Positions 13,763 through 25,782 of a stretch of 64,000 bases of DNA are shown in pieces. This DNA is from Cenococcum geophilum 1.58 (Eukaryota > Ascomycota > Dothideomycetes > Gloniales > Gloniaceae), in assembly GCA_001692895.1 (NCBI GenBank), contig KV748280.1:186001-250000 (forward strand), given 5' to 3'. The position numbers were made by a program, and so were the translations under genes. The notes under the pieces were generated by a model that had not been told where the DNA came from, did not search any database, and worked only from the letters and a program-made list of their open reading frames with translations. Each line of letters begins with the position of its first letter. Position 1 is the first letter of the stretch.

Positions 13763-14949
13763 ACTCTTTTAGTTTAGGTTAAAGTATTAAAGTATATGCG
13801 CGGTAGTAAATATGACTTTTAGATAGGTAAAGGCCTTTTTATATTCCTTATTAAAGATAAAGGCTTTGTTTTTTTAGGTTAGAGCTATAAAGGGTAAAAC
13901 CAAAGCAGAGAAGTTATTAATAAACCATTAGTAGAAGTTAGTAAATCCTATTAATGCCCTTATATTCTTAACATTCTTAGGTTCTTACCAGTTTATAATT
14001 ACTTTAATCTTCTTTAGGTCCATTTATATACTATCTATAGAAATAATAAGTCTAAGATATAGGACTTCTATTTTATAGAACTTGCATTTATCTATATCTA
14101 ATTATAGGCTAGCTCTATATAGGGCTTTTAAAACAAGATTAACGTATTTTTTATATTTAGCTAGGTTATTACTATATACTAAGATATTATTAATATAAGC
14201 AGTATAGAAAACGTCTAGGTAAGATTATAGGGTATTATTTATAAAGTATTAAAATAAACTTGGGGCATTTATAAGGCTAAATGGCATTACTAAGTATTTA
14301 AATAGTCTATATCTAGTGCGGAATATAGTAAGCTATTTATCTTCTTTTATAATACGGAGGCGGTTAAATACATAGATAAGGTTAAGTTTTATATAGTAGC
14401 AAGCCTTACTTAATTAGTTTAGTGTCTTTTAAATTAATAGAAATGGGTATTAATTTTTAATAGTAATAGCGTTAAGAGCTTAGTAGTTTATATAAAAGTG
14501 TAAACCACTACTAGGTTTCTTAATAAAGATTATAGCTATAGCTATAGGCAAAGAACTTACTCTAATAAATCCTTTACTTAGGTGTTTATCTAAGTACTTC
14601 TATAGCACTTAGATTTTATTTTAGAACATTCTATATAGGGGTCTAAATCCTAGCTGTTTTCTTTCTTTAAGTATAATCTTATAGTTATATAGTTAGTGTT
14701 TTACTATCTTATTAGCTTCCTTTTATAAAAATACCTCTAGGTTTTTATAGTGGTATATTAGTACTTTTATAGTAGGGTTAGTATATTTCTTTAGTGCTAG
14801 GGCCTTTTTAATATCAGCTATTATAACAGTAAAGATTATATATTTAGGTTTCTTGGCAAGTTATACTAATAAAGTAGCTCTAATTATATAATAATAATAA
14901 TTTATTGCTTAACGTCCGATTTAGATCCCTATTAGGCCCACGCGGACTA

Positions 14950-17900
14950 CTCCTTATTTATATATAGGGAGAAAACTCAACGTAAGAAAGACTTAACTTG
15001 AGAAAACCCTATAATCCATCTCCCCGCCTCTTAGGACTCGCCTATAAGGCGCCTATAAGGCGCCTACAAGTTACCTATAGTGCTCCTACTACCTTACTTT
15101 TTAACCTCCTTAGGAACCACTGCTGCCGTAACTAGCCTATAGACGCGCTAGTATTGTATACTTTACTCTGCTACTATAGAGTTATTAAGGGGCGCCCGTT
15201 ACTCGCCCCCCTACCCTCTATTATTATTACCTTTATAACCTAGAACTAGTTTAGTATATTTTAGCTAATAAGCTACTAGGTAACCGCCTTAAGGCCTTTT
15301 TATGTTAAGAGTAGTGTCTTATAGTTCTTTATGCTAGCTACTAAGAGCATTACTTCTTAGTTAGTGCGTAAGGGGTATAACAGTATTACATGTTTTAGTG
15401 TCTGTCTTAGCCAGCTATATTTACATCTTAGGCTACCTACTAGGACACCCACCTAGTAGAGCTAGTCTTTTAGTCCTATTATTCCTATTCTTAAAAGCGT
15501 TGCCATTATATTTTCTACCTTTATTAGGCCTTTTTAAAGCCCTAGGGTATCTACCCCCTATAGCGTTAACTATGCTATAGCTTAGGTTCCTCTTGCCTTA
15601 GTTAGCCTCTGTACCTTTAACTCCTATACGCCTCTTTAGTGTTGGTCCAGCCAGTATTGTATTACGGTAGATAGTTTCCCGGCGTTCTTTTATACTCTAC
15701 TTTAGCTCCTTTCTCTCTCTTGCTATTATCCTTACTGGCCTCTTACGCGTTTTTCTTTCTCCTCTATATAGGCCTAGGCCCTAAAGCAGCACTATTCTTC
15801 TTCTACTTTCTTTACCTATTTCTTTAATATATCTTCCCTACTTTAGGGTTGTTAGTTTGTTCTCCTATAAGGCGCCCTAGAGTCCCTCTATAGTTTATTT
15901 AGGCGTGTTTTAATATACTTTATAATATTAGAGTTGCGTTTCTTTTGCGCCCTTTATATTACAGTGGCTTTAATATATAGTTATAGGGGGGGAATATTAG
16001 CTTCCTTCTTAAGTAGAGCTGTAGCCGTTCGCTTATATCCGCCTATTATACTCTAGAGGTAGGCTATTTAGACCTTTTAAAGTAGTTTAAGGAGCGATTT
16101 AGGGGGGCCTTTCTTAGATTCTCTAATGGCCTAGATACTAGACCTATACATTATAGTTAGCCGGACAACTGCTGTGTATAATAGGCGTAACCTTTGAAAG
16201 CATAGACCCTATATAGAATTAACAATTCTAGATAATACGATGTACTATACTTAGCCCTTATAGGCCCCTTGCGCCATATATACGCTTTACTGGAGCTTAC
16301 TATCTACCTATACTCCTAATACTCTTAGGCCCTAAACTAGTTAACCCCTAAAGCCTTAAATACAAATTATGTGCTAGAGATCTATAAATTGGTTGCGTTT
16401 TCTTATAAAATAGATTAGCTGGTATTTCTCTGGTAAGAATTAAACTCTATATCGTCTTGCCTATTCTATATAGGTATTATATACTTTCTCTAGTGTTCTA
16501 CAATTCTCTACGGCTGTTGGCCCGTATATAATTAGGTTTATATTATTAATAAAGCCTATTCCCTAGGTCGCCCCTTCCTTAAAGGAGTTAAGCAGGTTGC
16601 TTATAAAGAAAAGGAAGAGTATAGGTGAGAGGGGTGATTTTTGTGGTATTTCTATTGCAACTGCGATAGGGGGGCTTTGGTATCTGCTAAAGACTAATAA
16701 TATTTTTTTTTAACCCGTAAACCCTTAAATAAATTATATAATCTATTCTGGGAAGCCTTTTACCCTAAAAATATATAGGAGACACTTATAGGGTATATTA
16801 TTGTAGGCGCCACTAATATCTAGGCTGAGCATTAATACTATAAAGTCCCTTCGCATCGCCTATGCAGATTTAATAGTGGCAGCGAGTAGCGTAAGTACTA
16901 ATAGTGTTAAGCGGTTCTTTCTTGCCCCTATTTAGCTTTATAGTAGTAAGGCGTATTCCTTAGCCGTATCTACTATATAGTCCACTATTACCCTTTCTAA
17001 GATCTTGCTAAGGGTATTCTCTAAGGCAATAGGGTGGTAGCTTCCTAGGAGTAAGTAGTCTGCTTTACCTTCTTTGCGTAGGACAAACGTTATTATAGCT
17101 CTTTTAAGTCTTAGGTAGTAGCCTATTATAAAGTATGCTCTAGCTACATCTATAAGCTAAGGTGCTATTAGTAGTCTATAGGTCTTTAGGGCTTTATTTA
17201 GGATCCTATTTAGTCCTAGTGCTATATTATTTAAAAGGCGGCTAATAGTTCTAGCCATTTCTTCGGTTGTTATATTACTGTTAACCCTTAGGCAAGTTAC
17301 TAGTGCTTCGCCCGTAATATTACTAAGGTCTACTAAAGCTAGTTAAGGGGAAAATCTTTTTATAAGGATCTTTGCCTTCTTATTATTATTACTTATAGCT
17401 AGTAATTTACCTAGTCTTTATAGGGGCGGAAGGTATAGGTCTTCTACTAAACGTCCTGCCTTTTTCTTTACCTATTTTACTATCTTCTAAAGACCTTTAT
17501 TATAGGGGAGGCTTAGGTTAGTAGTATGCTTATTTATAAACCATCTCTAGCTATTCCTTACTTCTTTTTTTAGGGTATTCTTTAGCTGGTTTCTTATGTC
17601 TTTATATTATCTCTTATCTTTAGAATTATAGCTACTTGTATATTTTCTTCTTACTCATTATTAGCTAGCAATAAGAATTGCGTATTGTGCGGACCATATA
17701 TATTACGCGTAGGGGCCCGGTTTTAAGACCGGGTAGTACTCTTCTAGCCCATTTTTAATTGCTGCCTAGATCCTTTCTAGTCTTCGGTTAATTTCCTTAG
17801 GGGTAGCCAATAAGCCTCACTCGTTTAGTATTGGGTGGATTTCTTCTAGGTCTTAAAGTTATTGTTTAACTATATTAAGGAAGCTGTTTATCTTAAGCTT

Positions 17901-18640
17901 TCTTATTGCGTATCTTTTGCTATTTAGTTACGCCTTAATATCTAGATCTAGCTNTATCTANATNGGGATATAGTCTAANGNNAGTNCCTATTCTTCTTTA
18001 GGNTTNCACCTTTTAAGTCTCTAGTATAGGCCTTTATCTATAAATATAAGGTTAATTATACTTCTAGCGGTGCCTTATTGCCATATAATTGCTCCTAGGG
18101 GGGTAGCCAGCTTAAGGCCCCCGGTGTCTATAGCTCTTAGTAGGCACTCTACCTATTATTTAGCAGTAATATAAATACCCCCCTACCGCGGGTAGTAGAG
18201 GTTTATATCTCCTAATAGGATAGACTTTGTGCCTTTAGTTTCTAGTAAGCTTATTACTAATATAATATTCTCTATTTATGGGACCCCTTTGACCCTAGGG
18301 TTATATATATTAATAATCTGTACCGGTCCCCTATATATCTAAATTGTTATTACTATAATATCTAGGTTAACTGCCTACTATAACCATAAGAATAGGCTAA
18401 TAGCCTTACTAATTATAAAGCATACGCGTATAGCTGCTTTTGGTTTATATAGGAGCTAGAATCCTTAGGGGCAGTATATTAATTATATATAGGCATTATA
18501 ATACGGCTCTTGTATAGTAAGGATATAGTATTTCTTTAGGTCTAGGCTGTCTAGTAAGGGCCTTACGGGACAGTAGTTTGTATTGCTGTAGTTATACTAT
18601 ATAATGGATAGGTAGCGGACCCCTAGCGAGGGTCCTTTGC
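14950..18640 (-). pseudogene. LINE ORF2 (endonuclease, reverse transcriptase), RIP-degraded
   Basis: In order on the minus strand, endonuclease motifs include IQEPY (near 18,500), NIYNPR (near 18,300) and LLGDINLYYP (near 18,200; family form GDFNLHHP). Next comes the reverse transcriptase with PQKSPLSPILFLF (near 16,620; family form PQGSPLSP) and the catalytic block GFINNINLIIYG near 16,540. There the usual FVDD reads INN, the GAT-to-AAT change expected from RIP, so catalysis is lost. A C-terminal region (about 15,000-15,900) may be RNase H. Nine N bases fall in the endonuclease part. Confidence 0.8.
17954..18006. other. Cluster of nine ambiguous bases (N)
   Basis: Single Ns occur at 17,954, 17,961, 17,964, 17,979, 17,981, 17,982, 17,986, 18,003 and 18,006, all inside the LINE endonuclease region. 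Scattered single Ns rather than a gap suggest base-call conflict, for example reads from several divergent LINE copies merged at this point. Confidence 0.95.
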
Positions 18641-20370
18641 CTCTCCTTTATTCCTTACTTCTTCTATTTCTACTTTCTCTAGGACATTTAGAACTTCTAT
18701 TTCTTATATCTATACCCTAGTTACTACTTATTTTATATAAAGCTTTCCATTTCTGTATTTTATGTTCCTACTAGCGCTTCTATATCTAAATCTATTATTA
18801 TCTCCGGTTCTTCCCCTATTTTTACTAGTTAGCTATATACCCTTTAAGAGTTAGCTACGAATATTATATTTACCGCGTTAAGTCTAATTCTTAATTATCC
18901 TGGTCTTAAGCTTACTATAACTATCCATAAGGGTCTTTCTATAGGGCGTCCTCTCCCTTATATTCCCTATAACCCTTATATCCCTATACAGTCTGGTAAT
19001 ATCGCGCGGCGTTACTTTTAGCCTATTAAGGCTTAGGATAGCTGGCCTAGCCCCCTAGTATTAAAGGTAGGAAACGCTAGAAAGGCACCTGCGCCCTTTT
19101 GGCTTATTACCTATTATTTCCATTTATATAACCTAGTGTGCAGTTATTCCCGTAGCTATTAAGCCCTTACCTTCCATTTCCTATATTTAATATAGTTTTC
19201 TCTCTCCTACGCCTTATATATGCTTCGGTAGCAGTTTATATATTTTATTTAGTCTTAGTTTAAGTAATGTCTTGTATTATAGGGGCCTATATAGTGGCCG
19301 CAGCACACCTATACTACGTATGTGAATTAGGTGTGTCCCTATTATATATAGTAATAGTATTATTTTAGGCGGAGTCTATAGTTATAGAGCCTTGTGTTGT
19401 ATATAAGGCCATTTATAATAATACCTTTTTAAATAAGAAGTTTTTGTATTCCTAGTGTATATATGCTAATAATAAGGGAGCTATATATTTAACTAGTGCC
19501 TCCCTAGCGAGTCTCTAGCGACCCTTATATTCTTTTATTATTTTTATTATATACTTAGTTTGCATTTTCCTATTATAGATATTTGATTTAGGTAATCTTA
19601 AGTCCTAGTATAAGGCGTTCCGTTTGTTTTACTATCTTATATATAGTTGCTGTATTATCCACCTAGCGTCCCTTTTTTACCCTAAGGCTTAGGGGAACCG
19701 CTAAGACTTTAACTAGGTAATCTTCGCGGAGTACTTTTATGCCAATATATTCTTCTAGCCTATCCCCTACCCTTACGGCTCGTTCCTTTACCTATTAGTC
19801 CCTTAGGGTAACTCTAATATCTCCGCTCCTAAGGTATTAGATTATAATAGCGTTATAGACCTCTTTATAAATCTCTATAAGGACTTCTGTTTCTAATTAT
19901 TCCCTAAGCCCCTCTACTTTTTCTATATTTAGTTATATTATAATTATATACCCAGATATTATTTTTAGGGGGGTAGGTTCCCTATATTGTAGAAGCGCAA
20001 CTATAGCGGCCTAGGTGCAGTTCGCCAGTAAGGAAGGGTTTTATTTATTTTTAATTTTGCTTAGCCGTTAGAGAATTTAATTAAGGGTTTACTAGAGGGG
20101 CGCCTAAGGTTCACTAGACTAGCGGAGCTATTCTACTAGCTATATTAGTTTATTATAGCTAACGGTTACTCCCTTACAACTATAGATACTAGACGCGTCT
20201 AATAGGCTTTATATTTTATTAGATGCCTTCTTAATAGAGGTCTTTCCGCTTTGTGGTGTGGTATTCGCCCATTCTTATTATAGAGGGCCATTGCTAGGCG
20301 TGGTTCTGGTGGACGCGCGCGAGTGCGAACCACCGTCGTTTGACGTGTGCCTCCCCTGCGATGCGTGCAT
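18640..20370 (-). pseudogene. LINE ORF1 (gag-like RNA-binding protein), RIP-degraded
   Basis: The likely start is the ATG at 20,370 (reads MHASQGRHTSNDGG, then SHSRAST). The frame continues through a recognisable Tad1-type ORF1 body, including RSGDIRVTLRDQ near 19,800 and GDRLEEYIGIKVLREDY near 19,750, and ends in a Lys/Gln-rich tail near 18,650. Interruptions are almost all TAA/TAG at expected Gln codons or Trp codons changed by RIP. Tad1 ORF1 proteins bind the element's RNA and usually carry CCHC knuckles. I could not place the knuckles with confidence. Non-functional. Confidence 0.7.
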
Positions 20371-22582
20371 CTTAGGGGGATTCTCTGGGTGTTTTTTCAG
20401 GGTTCTTTTGGTTGGTTTTGGTCTTTTTTAGGCCGGGTGCAGCAAGAGCTCTAGCGGGCAGTTAGCTCTAATTATATAAATATCTAAGGTATTAAGCTAG
20501 CTTAGATTATCCTTAGTTTCTTATATAGTCTTTTATTTAGATTTAGGTTTAGTATTAGATATAGAGTTAGTATTAGATTTAGGTTTAGGTTCTTTAAGTA
20601 TCCTTTTTATAGTAAAATACTAGTTCTTCTAGTACCTTTATATATTAAGTTTAAGCTTCTACTTAGTTTAGGGTAGTATAGTAGTTAAGATTAGTTTATA
20701 TGGTTTAGTATAATTTTTAGGTTCTTAATAGACATTAATAAAAATCTTATATTAGTGGAATTTAGTAGAATTCTTAGGTTAGTAGAATTAGGTAGACTTT
20801 TTAAGTCTAGGGCATATATTAGTAGAAATTTTAGACTAATAGATTCTGGTAGATTTTTTAAGTTCTAGTTTTAGGTCTAAGTAGTAAGTTATAAGGCACT
20901 TCTGTTTATAATAAGAGGCGGTAAATAAAAGCTTAAGGTTATTTTAATTAATGGTTACCTTATATAGCTTTATTTAGGGTTATTTAAGAATTACTAAATA
21001 ACCTAAGGTGATAATAAAAAGCCTAATTGGTTCTTTATAGTTTAGGTATTAAAGTCTTAAAAATACTATATAGGTAATACGGTTTAAAATAGTGCGTTTA
21101 CTATTAAATTTAAATATATTAATATGCTAGTTAAGGGGGGTTAGGGTAAAACTATTATTTTATATAAAGATCTTATTAATAAATTCTATATTACTAGTAC
21201 CTATATTAATTAGGACTTAAGTATTAACCTATTAATTATGTTATTAAAGATAATAGTTAACTATTATACTGCGATCCTAAGAGTTAGAGTTTATAATATC
21301 TAAAGTATTTAATAAGATTCTAAGATAGCACTATTCTAGAAAGTAACTTAGCTCTAGGACCTTCCTTTTAGAGGTAATTAGGGAGGAGTTCTTATAGCGT
21401 ATTAGTTATAGCTTAATTTTTATAAGTAGTGCTTACTAAATATAGGGCTAAAACTAGGTAATGATTAGGGGTAATAACTAGAGGATTAAGGCGGTAAATA
21501 ACTAGTAATATTAACTGTTTATAAATTTTTTTAGAAAGCGGTAGAGTAGTAGTTAAAGAGATAGAAGTTATTTCTATATTTAAAGCAAAGGCCTAGATTA
21601 GTACGTTATTCTTATTTAGAAAACCCTAGTAGTATATATCCTAGGGTCTTAGTGTTAATATCTATAGCATTAGGGTGCTTAAGCTAAGATAATAACTTAG
21701 TAAATATTTATGGGGCTATTATATTATATTAAGAAGTAGGCTTTAGTATTAAGTGTAGTATATTATTATACTATTTACTAACAATATTTATGTTGATATT
21801 AAGGGCTTCTAGTAGGTCTATACTAATTAAAAAAGTTTTTAGTTTAGGGCTTAAGGATTTAATAAGGCTATTAATTAGTATAGAGTTATTTAGCCTATTT
21901 CCTTTATATAACGGTTAAATTTAGAGAAGTATACTAGAAAGCCTTTTAATTCTTAAATTATATAGTTTATCTTCCTTTAAGTAGTAACTTAGTAGTTTAG
22001 GTTACTATATATAGCTTTAAGAAGCATAACTAGACTTTATACTAAGCTTGGTTATAGAGGTTTAATAAAGTTAGCTATATCTTCTTTTAGTTAACTTACG
22101 GTATAGCAGAGTTAGTTAGCTTTAGTTAAGTAGTAATTAGTATTACTAGTTAGTTTATTTCTAAGCTAGCTTAAAAATAATTAGAGTTCTTATTATTTAC
22201 TAATAAATATTAAAGGGTCTAGTAGTTATTTAGATTATTATAATATAGTAGTTAGTTTAAGGTAAATAACTACTATAGGTTTAGGACTCTTATTCTATAT
22301 ATTTATCTCTAAAAAATAGCGTTTAGTCTTAGGGGCCTAATATAGGCATGTTAAGGGTACGGATTTCTTCTTAAAGGTTCTTAATTATTTACTAGTATTA
22401 TACTTCTTATTTAGCTTATTATTAAGTTAAAGTGGTTTAGTTTTATATAAGGGCGTTTATAAAGGACTTCTATATTTTTACTAATTATTTTTAGAGTATA
22501 GATATAATACTAGCGGCTGTTATAGGGGCTTTAGGGTTATTTTATATTTTAAAGGGTAATATATAGGGTTAACGCAATATAG

Positions 22583-22963
22583 TATTATAAAGTAAGTATA
22601 AGCGATAATAATATATAGTAAAGTTAATATTATTAAGCTATATATATAAACTATATAATAAAGTTAAAACGTTATATAAGGAAAGAAAGTAAGAAAAAGG
22701 GGAAGAAAGGGTATATATTATTAATTTAGTTACTTAGTTAATATATATATAGAGTAGAATAAGATTTAAGTAGCAGTCCTAGCAGAACTTAATAGGATTT
22801 ACTAGACTTAGCAGAGTATAGTAAAATACGGCAGATTGCTATTAAATTGCTATAGATTGCTAGCAGATTGCCATTAGGTTACCATTTCGCGGTTAGTTTC
22901 TTTTTACTATAGTAGTGGAAATAGGTAGATATATATAAGGTATTATAGAGGTGTCCTATAACA
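22583..22963 (-). repeat. 5' LTR of outer Gypsy B (about 381 bp)
   Basis: It aligns over its whole length, as reverse complement, with the two LTRs of inner B. It begins at the counterpart of the inner LTR's 3' end and finishes with the GAGGTGTCCTATAACA-type 5' end. It is somewhat longer than the inner LTRs because of extra copies of a short motif related to ATTGCTAGCAG. Confidence 0.85.
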
Positions 22964-24470
22964 TAGAGGCTCTAAACTATTAATTAGCGGTGTTTTTAAT
23001 AATATGCTAATTATATACTAATTTCCTAACTAGGTTTAATGCCTGCCTACCTATCCTGCCTATCCTACCTATTCTACCTATTCTACCTATTCTACTTATC
23101 CTACCTATCCTACCTATTTTACCGCCCTACCTATTTGTGCCTACCTACCTATATCTACTTATCTATATCTATAATTTAGGGGAGAGGTTAGCCCAATTAA
23201 AGGCTCTGCTTAATTTAATTGCGATTAATTATATTAGTTTAAATTATTCTCTATAGGCGTTCGCTAGCTATATATTTAAACAGTAGTTATTTAGGGTGCC
23301 TCCCTAGGAGGCCTTAATTTAATTTAATTTAGTAATAGACTAATATTAAGGCTCTGGTTTAATTTAATTAATTAATTTAATTAATTATAGTGTTTACTAG
23401 CTGGTTATTTAAATAATTATTATCTAGCTTTAGCAACGGCCGTCTAGTTCTAGCAACAATTATCTAGTTCCGGTAATGGTTATTTAGTTTTGGCACTAGT
23501 TCTCTTCTATCTACCTACTTACCTACCTATATTAGTATCTAATTTAATTTAAGGAAGGAGTCGGCCCAATTAAAGGCTCTAATTAATTTAGATTATTCTC
23601 TATAACTGTTCGCTAGCTATATATTTAAATAGTAGTTATTTAAGGTACCTCCCTAAGAGGCTTTAATTTAATTTAGTAATAGGCCAATATTAAATTTAAT
23701 TAATTAATTAATTAAATCGTTTATAGCATTTACTTGCTAGTTATTTAAAAGGTTATTATCTAGTTCTAGTAAAAATTATCTAGTTTTAGTAATAGTTATT
23801 TAGCTTTTAAACGGTTATCTAGTTCTAGCAACAGTTATTTAGTTCTAGTAATAGTTACCTAGTTCTAGCTATAGTTATCTAGTAGCTGCCGTTCTAGTAG
23901 CTCCCTAAGTAAAAAGGATATAAAGAAGGAAGGGTAAAAAATAAGGTGGTATTTAGGTATATAAGGGGTATATAAAGGCATGTATAGAGCCTATTAGGAA
24001 TATAGTAGGGACCTAATAGTAATATATGTTATATAAAGCTTCGTGCAGAGCCTTTATATATAGAGCTTCGCGCAGAGCCTTATATAGAGCTTTTGTGTAT
24101 ATATAGAGCTTTATATAGGGCTTTATACAGAGCCTTATATAGAACCTTAGTAGTATTACTTAAGGGGTATATATAGGGGGGGGGGGTATTAGGAGGGGTA
24201 TTGCTTAGGGGGATCCTGCTAGGAACTTAATAGGATAATTAGGAAATACTAGTTTCCTATTAAAAGCCTATTAGGATAATTAGGAAATACTAGTTTCCTA
24301 TTAGAAGCCTATTAGGATAGAAGGCTCCTATTAGGAGCGTATTAGGATAATTAGAATAATTAGGAAAATTAAAATCCTGCTAGAAGCCTGCTAGGAACCT
24401 ATTAGGACAATTAGGACTATTAAAAGGCTTTTAGAATCTTAGCACCCTAAAAAAATGCTAATATATATTG
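22964..24470 (+). repeat. Element X, left arm of a giant palindrome
   Basis: This arm pairs as reverse complement with 48,113-49,780 plus 25,310-25,529. In order it holds: a junction stretch (GAGGCTCTAAAC and onward), a (CCTATCCTA)n array (about 23,040-23,115), two copies of an AT-rich module of about 350 bp (about 23,165-23,535 and 23,536-23,890) each ending in CTAGTTCTAGCAACAGTTAT-type repeats, a spacer, an AGAGCTTYRYRCAG-type array (about 24,030-24,150), a poly-G run, and the CCTATTAGGATAATTAGGA repeats (24,230-24,470) flanking the loop. The outer end is cut by Gypsy B at 22,963. No coding potential recognised. Confidence 0.8.
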
Positions 24471-25309
24471 CTTCTTTTATATAACTAGTTTTAGGCTTAA
24501 CTATAATGCTATGCTTTAATTTTAGGTAGCTTTAAAAGCTAGAAGTTAACTATATAGCGTATAACTCTATATAGTGTTTATAATAGAATAAAAAATAGGC
24601 ATTTTTATTTTGTATGGGCCTATTACTACCTAGTAGATAGGTATACTCCTATATTAAAAAAGCTAAGCAACTGTAATAGGACTGGCCCAGTTATTGTAGG
24701 AATGTCTTAATAAAACACTTAACAGATAAATTTTAACGCTTTAATTAAATTCTACTAAATATTACTAGTTTTATTAACTCCTACCAAGTTCTAATAAATT
24801 AATTAAATTTTATTAAAGTCTGTTAAAGACCGCGTGCGTATATATATATATATATTAACCACTAAGATCCCTAACTATTTAATTATAAGATTCTTTCGTT
24901 ATTTCTTTCTCTTCTTTACGTAACGTTTTGTTCTCTATAAGAGCTATATAACCTTAGATTTAAATAGAATTTATATTATTTTTTTTAAATCTTTCCTAAA
25001 GTCTCTTTAAGCCCTTACAGCGACCTTTTATATATTTTAATTTAGAGGTATTAACAGAGTTAAGAGCCTCTAATTCTACTTCTAAAGCCATATTTATATA
25101 ATAATAAAGATAAAGAAGGCGATTAAATTTTTATTTAGTGTATGCCAAGACCTATCGCGATAAGATTTATCTAAAACTACCCTAAGGTAGGTAACAAATA
25201 GCCTAATAACTACGTTGTTATTTAGTCGGTAATTAGTAATAGAAATAGGTAATAAGTTATTTAATAAGACATTTAATAAGATATATAATGGTAAGTATAT
25301 TAGTATTTT
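24471..25309. other. Loop of palindrome X, content unrecognised
   Basis: About 840 bp lie between the two CCTATTAGGA-rich inner arm segments. It is RIP-biased. I see no long frame and no clear transposon domain. The stretch from about 24,690 to 24,960 (CTACTAAATATTACTAG-type motifs, then a CTTTCGTTATTTC pyrimidine-rich stretch) has the look of a degraded LTR, but no partner copy is in the window. Confidence 0.5.
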
Positions 25310-25529
25310 ATTGGGGTGCTAAAATCCTAGAGACCTTTTAATAGTCCTAATTGTCCTAATAGGTTCCTAGTAGGCTCCTAGCAGGATTTTAATTCCCTTA
25401 ATCGTCCTAATTGTCCTAATGCGCTCCTAATAGAACCCTTTTATCCTAATACGCTTTTAATAAGAGCCTTCTATCCTAATACGCTCCTAATAGGAAACTA
25501 ATAGAAAACTAATATTTCCTAATTATCCT
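25310..25529 (-). repeat. Element X, inner part of the right arm (CCTATTAGGA repeats)
   Basis: The reverse complement matches 24,235-24,470 nearly throughout. Its continuation, after removing Gypsy C and one copy of the target duplication ATTAG, is 48,113 onward: the reverse complement then reads into CCAGGAACCTAAT, matching the left arm at about 24,225. Gypsy C therefore inserted into the right arm. Confidence 0.8.
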
Positions 25530-25534
25530 ATTAG

Positions 25535-25782
25535 TATAATAGGCTCGTACAATTACTTCTAAACCAAAGCTTATAGATTGCTACTATATAAGAATACTAA
25601 GCTAAGGAGAAGAAGAAGACTAATAGAGACTAGTAAGATATAAAGGGGTTATTAAGGCGCTAGTAGTAAGCAAGCTAATAGCAACTTAGCAGAATATGGC
25701 AGAATTTGGCAGATTGCCTAAAAAATGGCAGATTGCCTAGAAAACGGCAAAGTAGTAGGTAACGTGCTCTAGCACTGTTATA
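25535..25782 (-). repeat. 3' LTR of Gypsy C
   Basis: A 248-bp LTR aligning with 47,865-48,107 across its length, including the AGTAGTAGGTRACGTGCTCT stretch. It is preceded by ATTAG and followed by the polypurine tract. Confidence 0.9.

Larger units (their letters stand above)
14892..20462 (-). mobile_element. Tad1-like LINE (non-LTR retrotransposon), about 5.6 kb, full length but RIPped
   Basis: Flanked by a 17-bp direct repeat TAGCTCTAATTATATAA (14,875-14,891 and 20,463-20,479), as expected for target-primed reverse transcription. The uninterrupted site is present in inner Gypsy B around 10,290-10,310. It is oriented minus: ORF1 starts at 20,370, ORF2 runs about 18,640-14,950, and the 3' end finishes in a short (TTA)n tail at 14,892. 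There are no LTRs. ORF2 has an apurinic-type endonuclease, reverse transcriptase and probably RNase H, matching fungal Tad1-clade LINEs. The 5' 180 bp are almost un-RIPped and the rest is heavily RIPped. Confidence 0.9.
6690..22963 (-). mobile_element. Gypsy B outer copy, split into three visible segments by nested insertions
   Basis: Visible parts are integrase/RNase H (6690-7617), the rest of RNase H plus RT and protease (13,768-14,891), gag (20,480-22,582) and the 5' LTR (22,583-22,963). Each segment aligns as reverse complement to the matching part of inner Gypsy B (7618-13,762), and the breaks coincide exactly with three insertions: Gypsy A at the left, inner B in the RNase H part and the LINE between protease and gag. 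The 3' end would lie left of the window. It is broken by dozens of RIP stops. The 5' LTR abuts element X at 22,964, so B inserted into the left arm of X. Confidence 0.85.

Noticed and set aside
24690-24960. Degraded LTR in the loop of X
   Set aside because: No partner LTR, polypurine tract or target duplication could be found.
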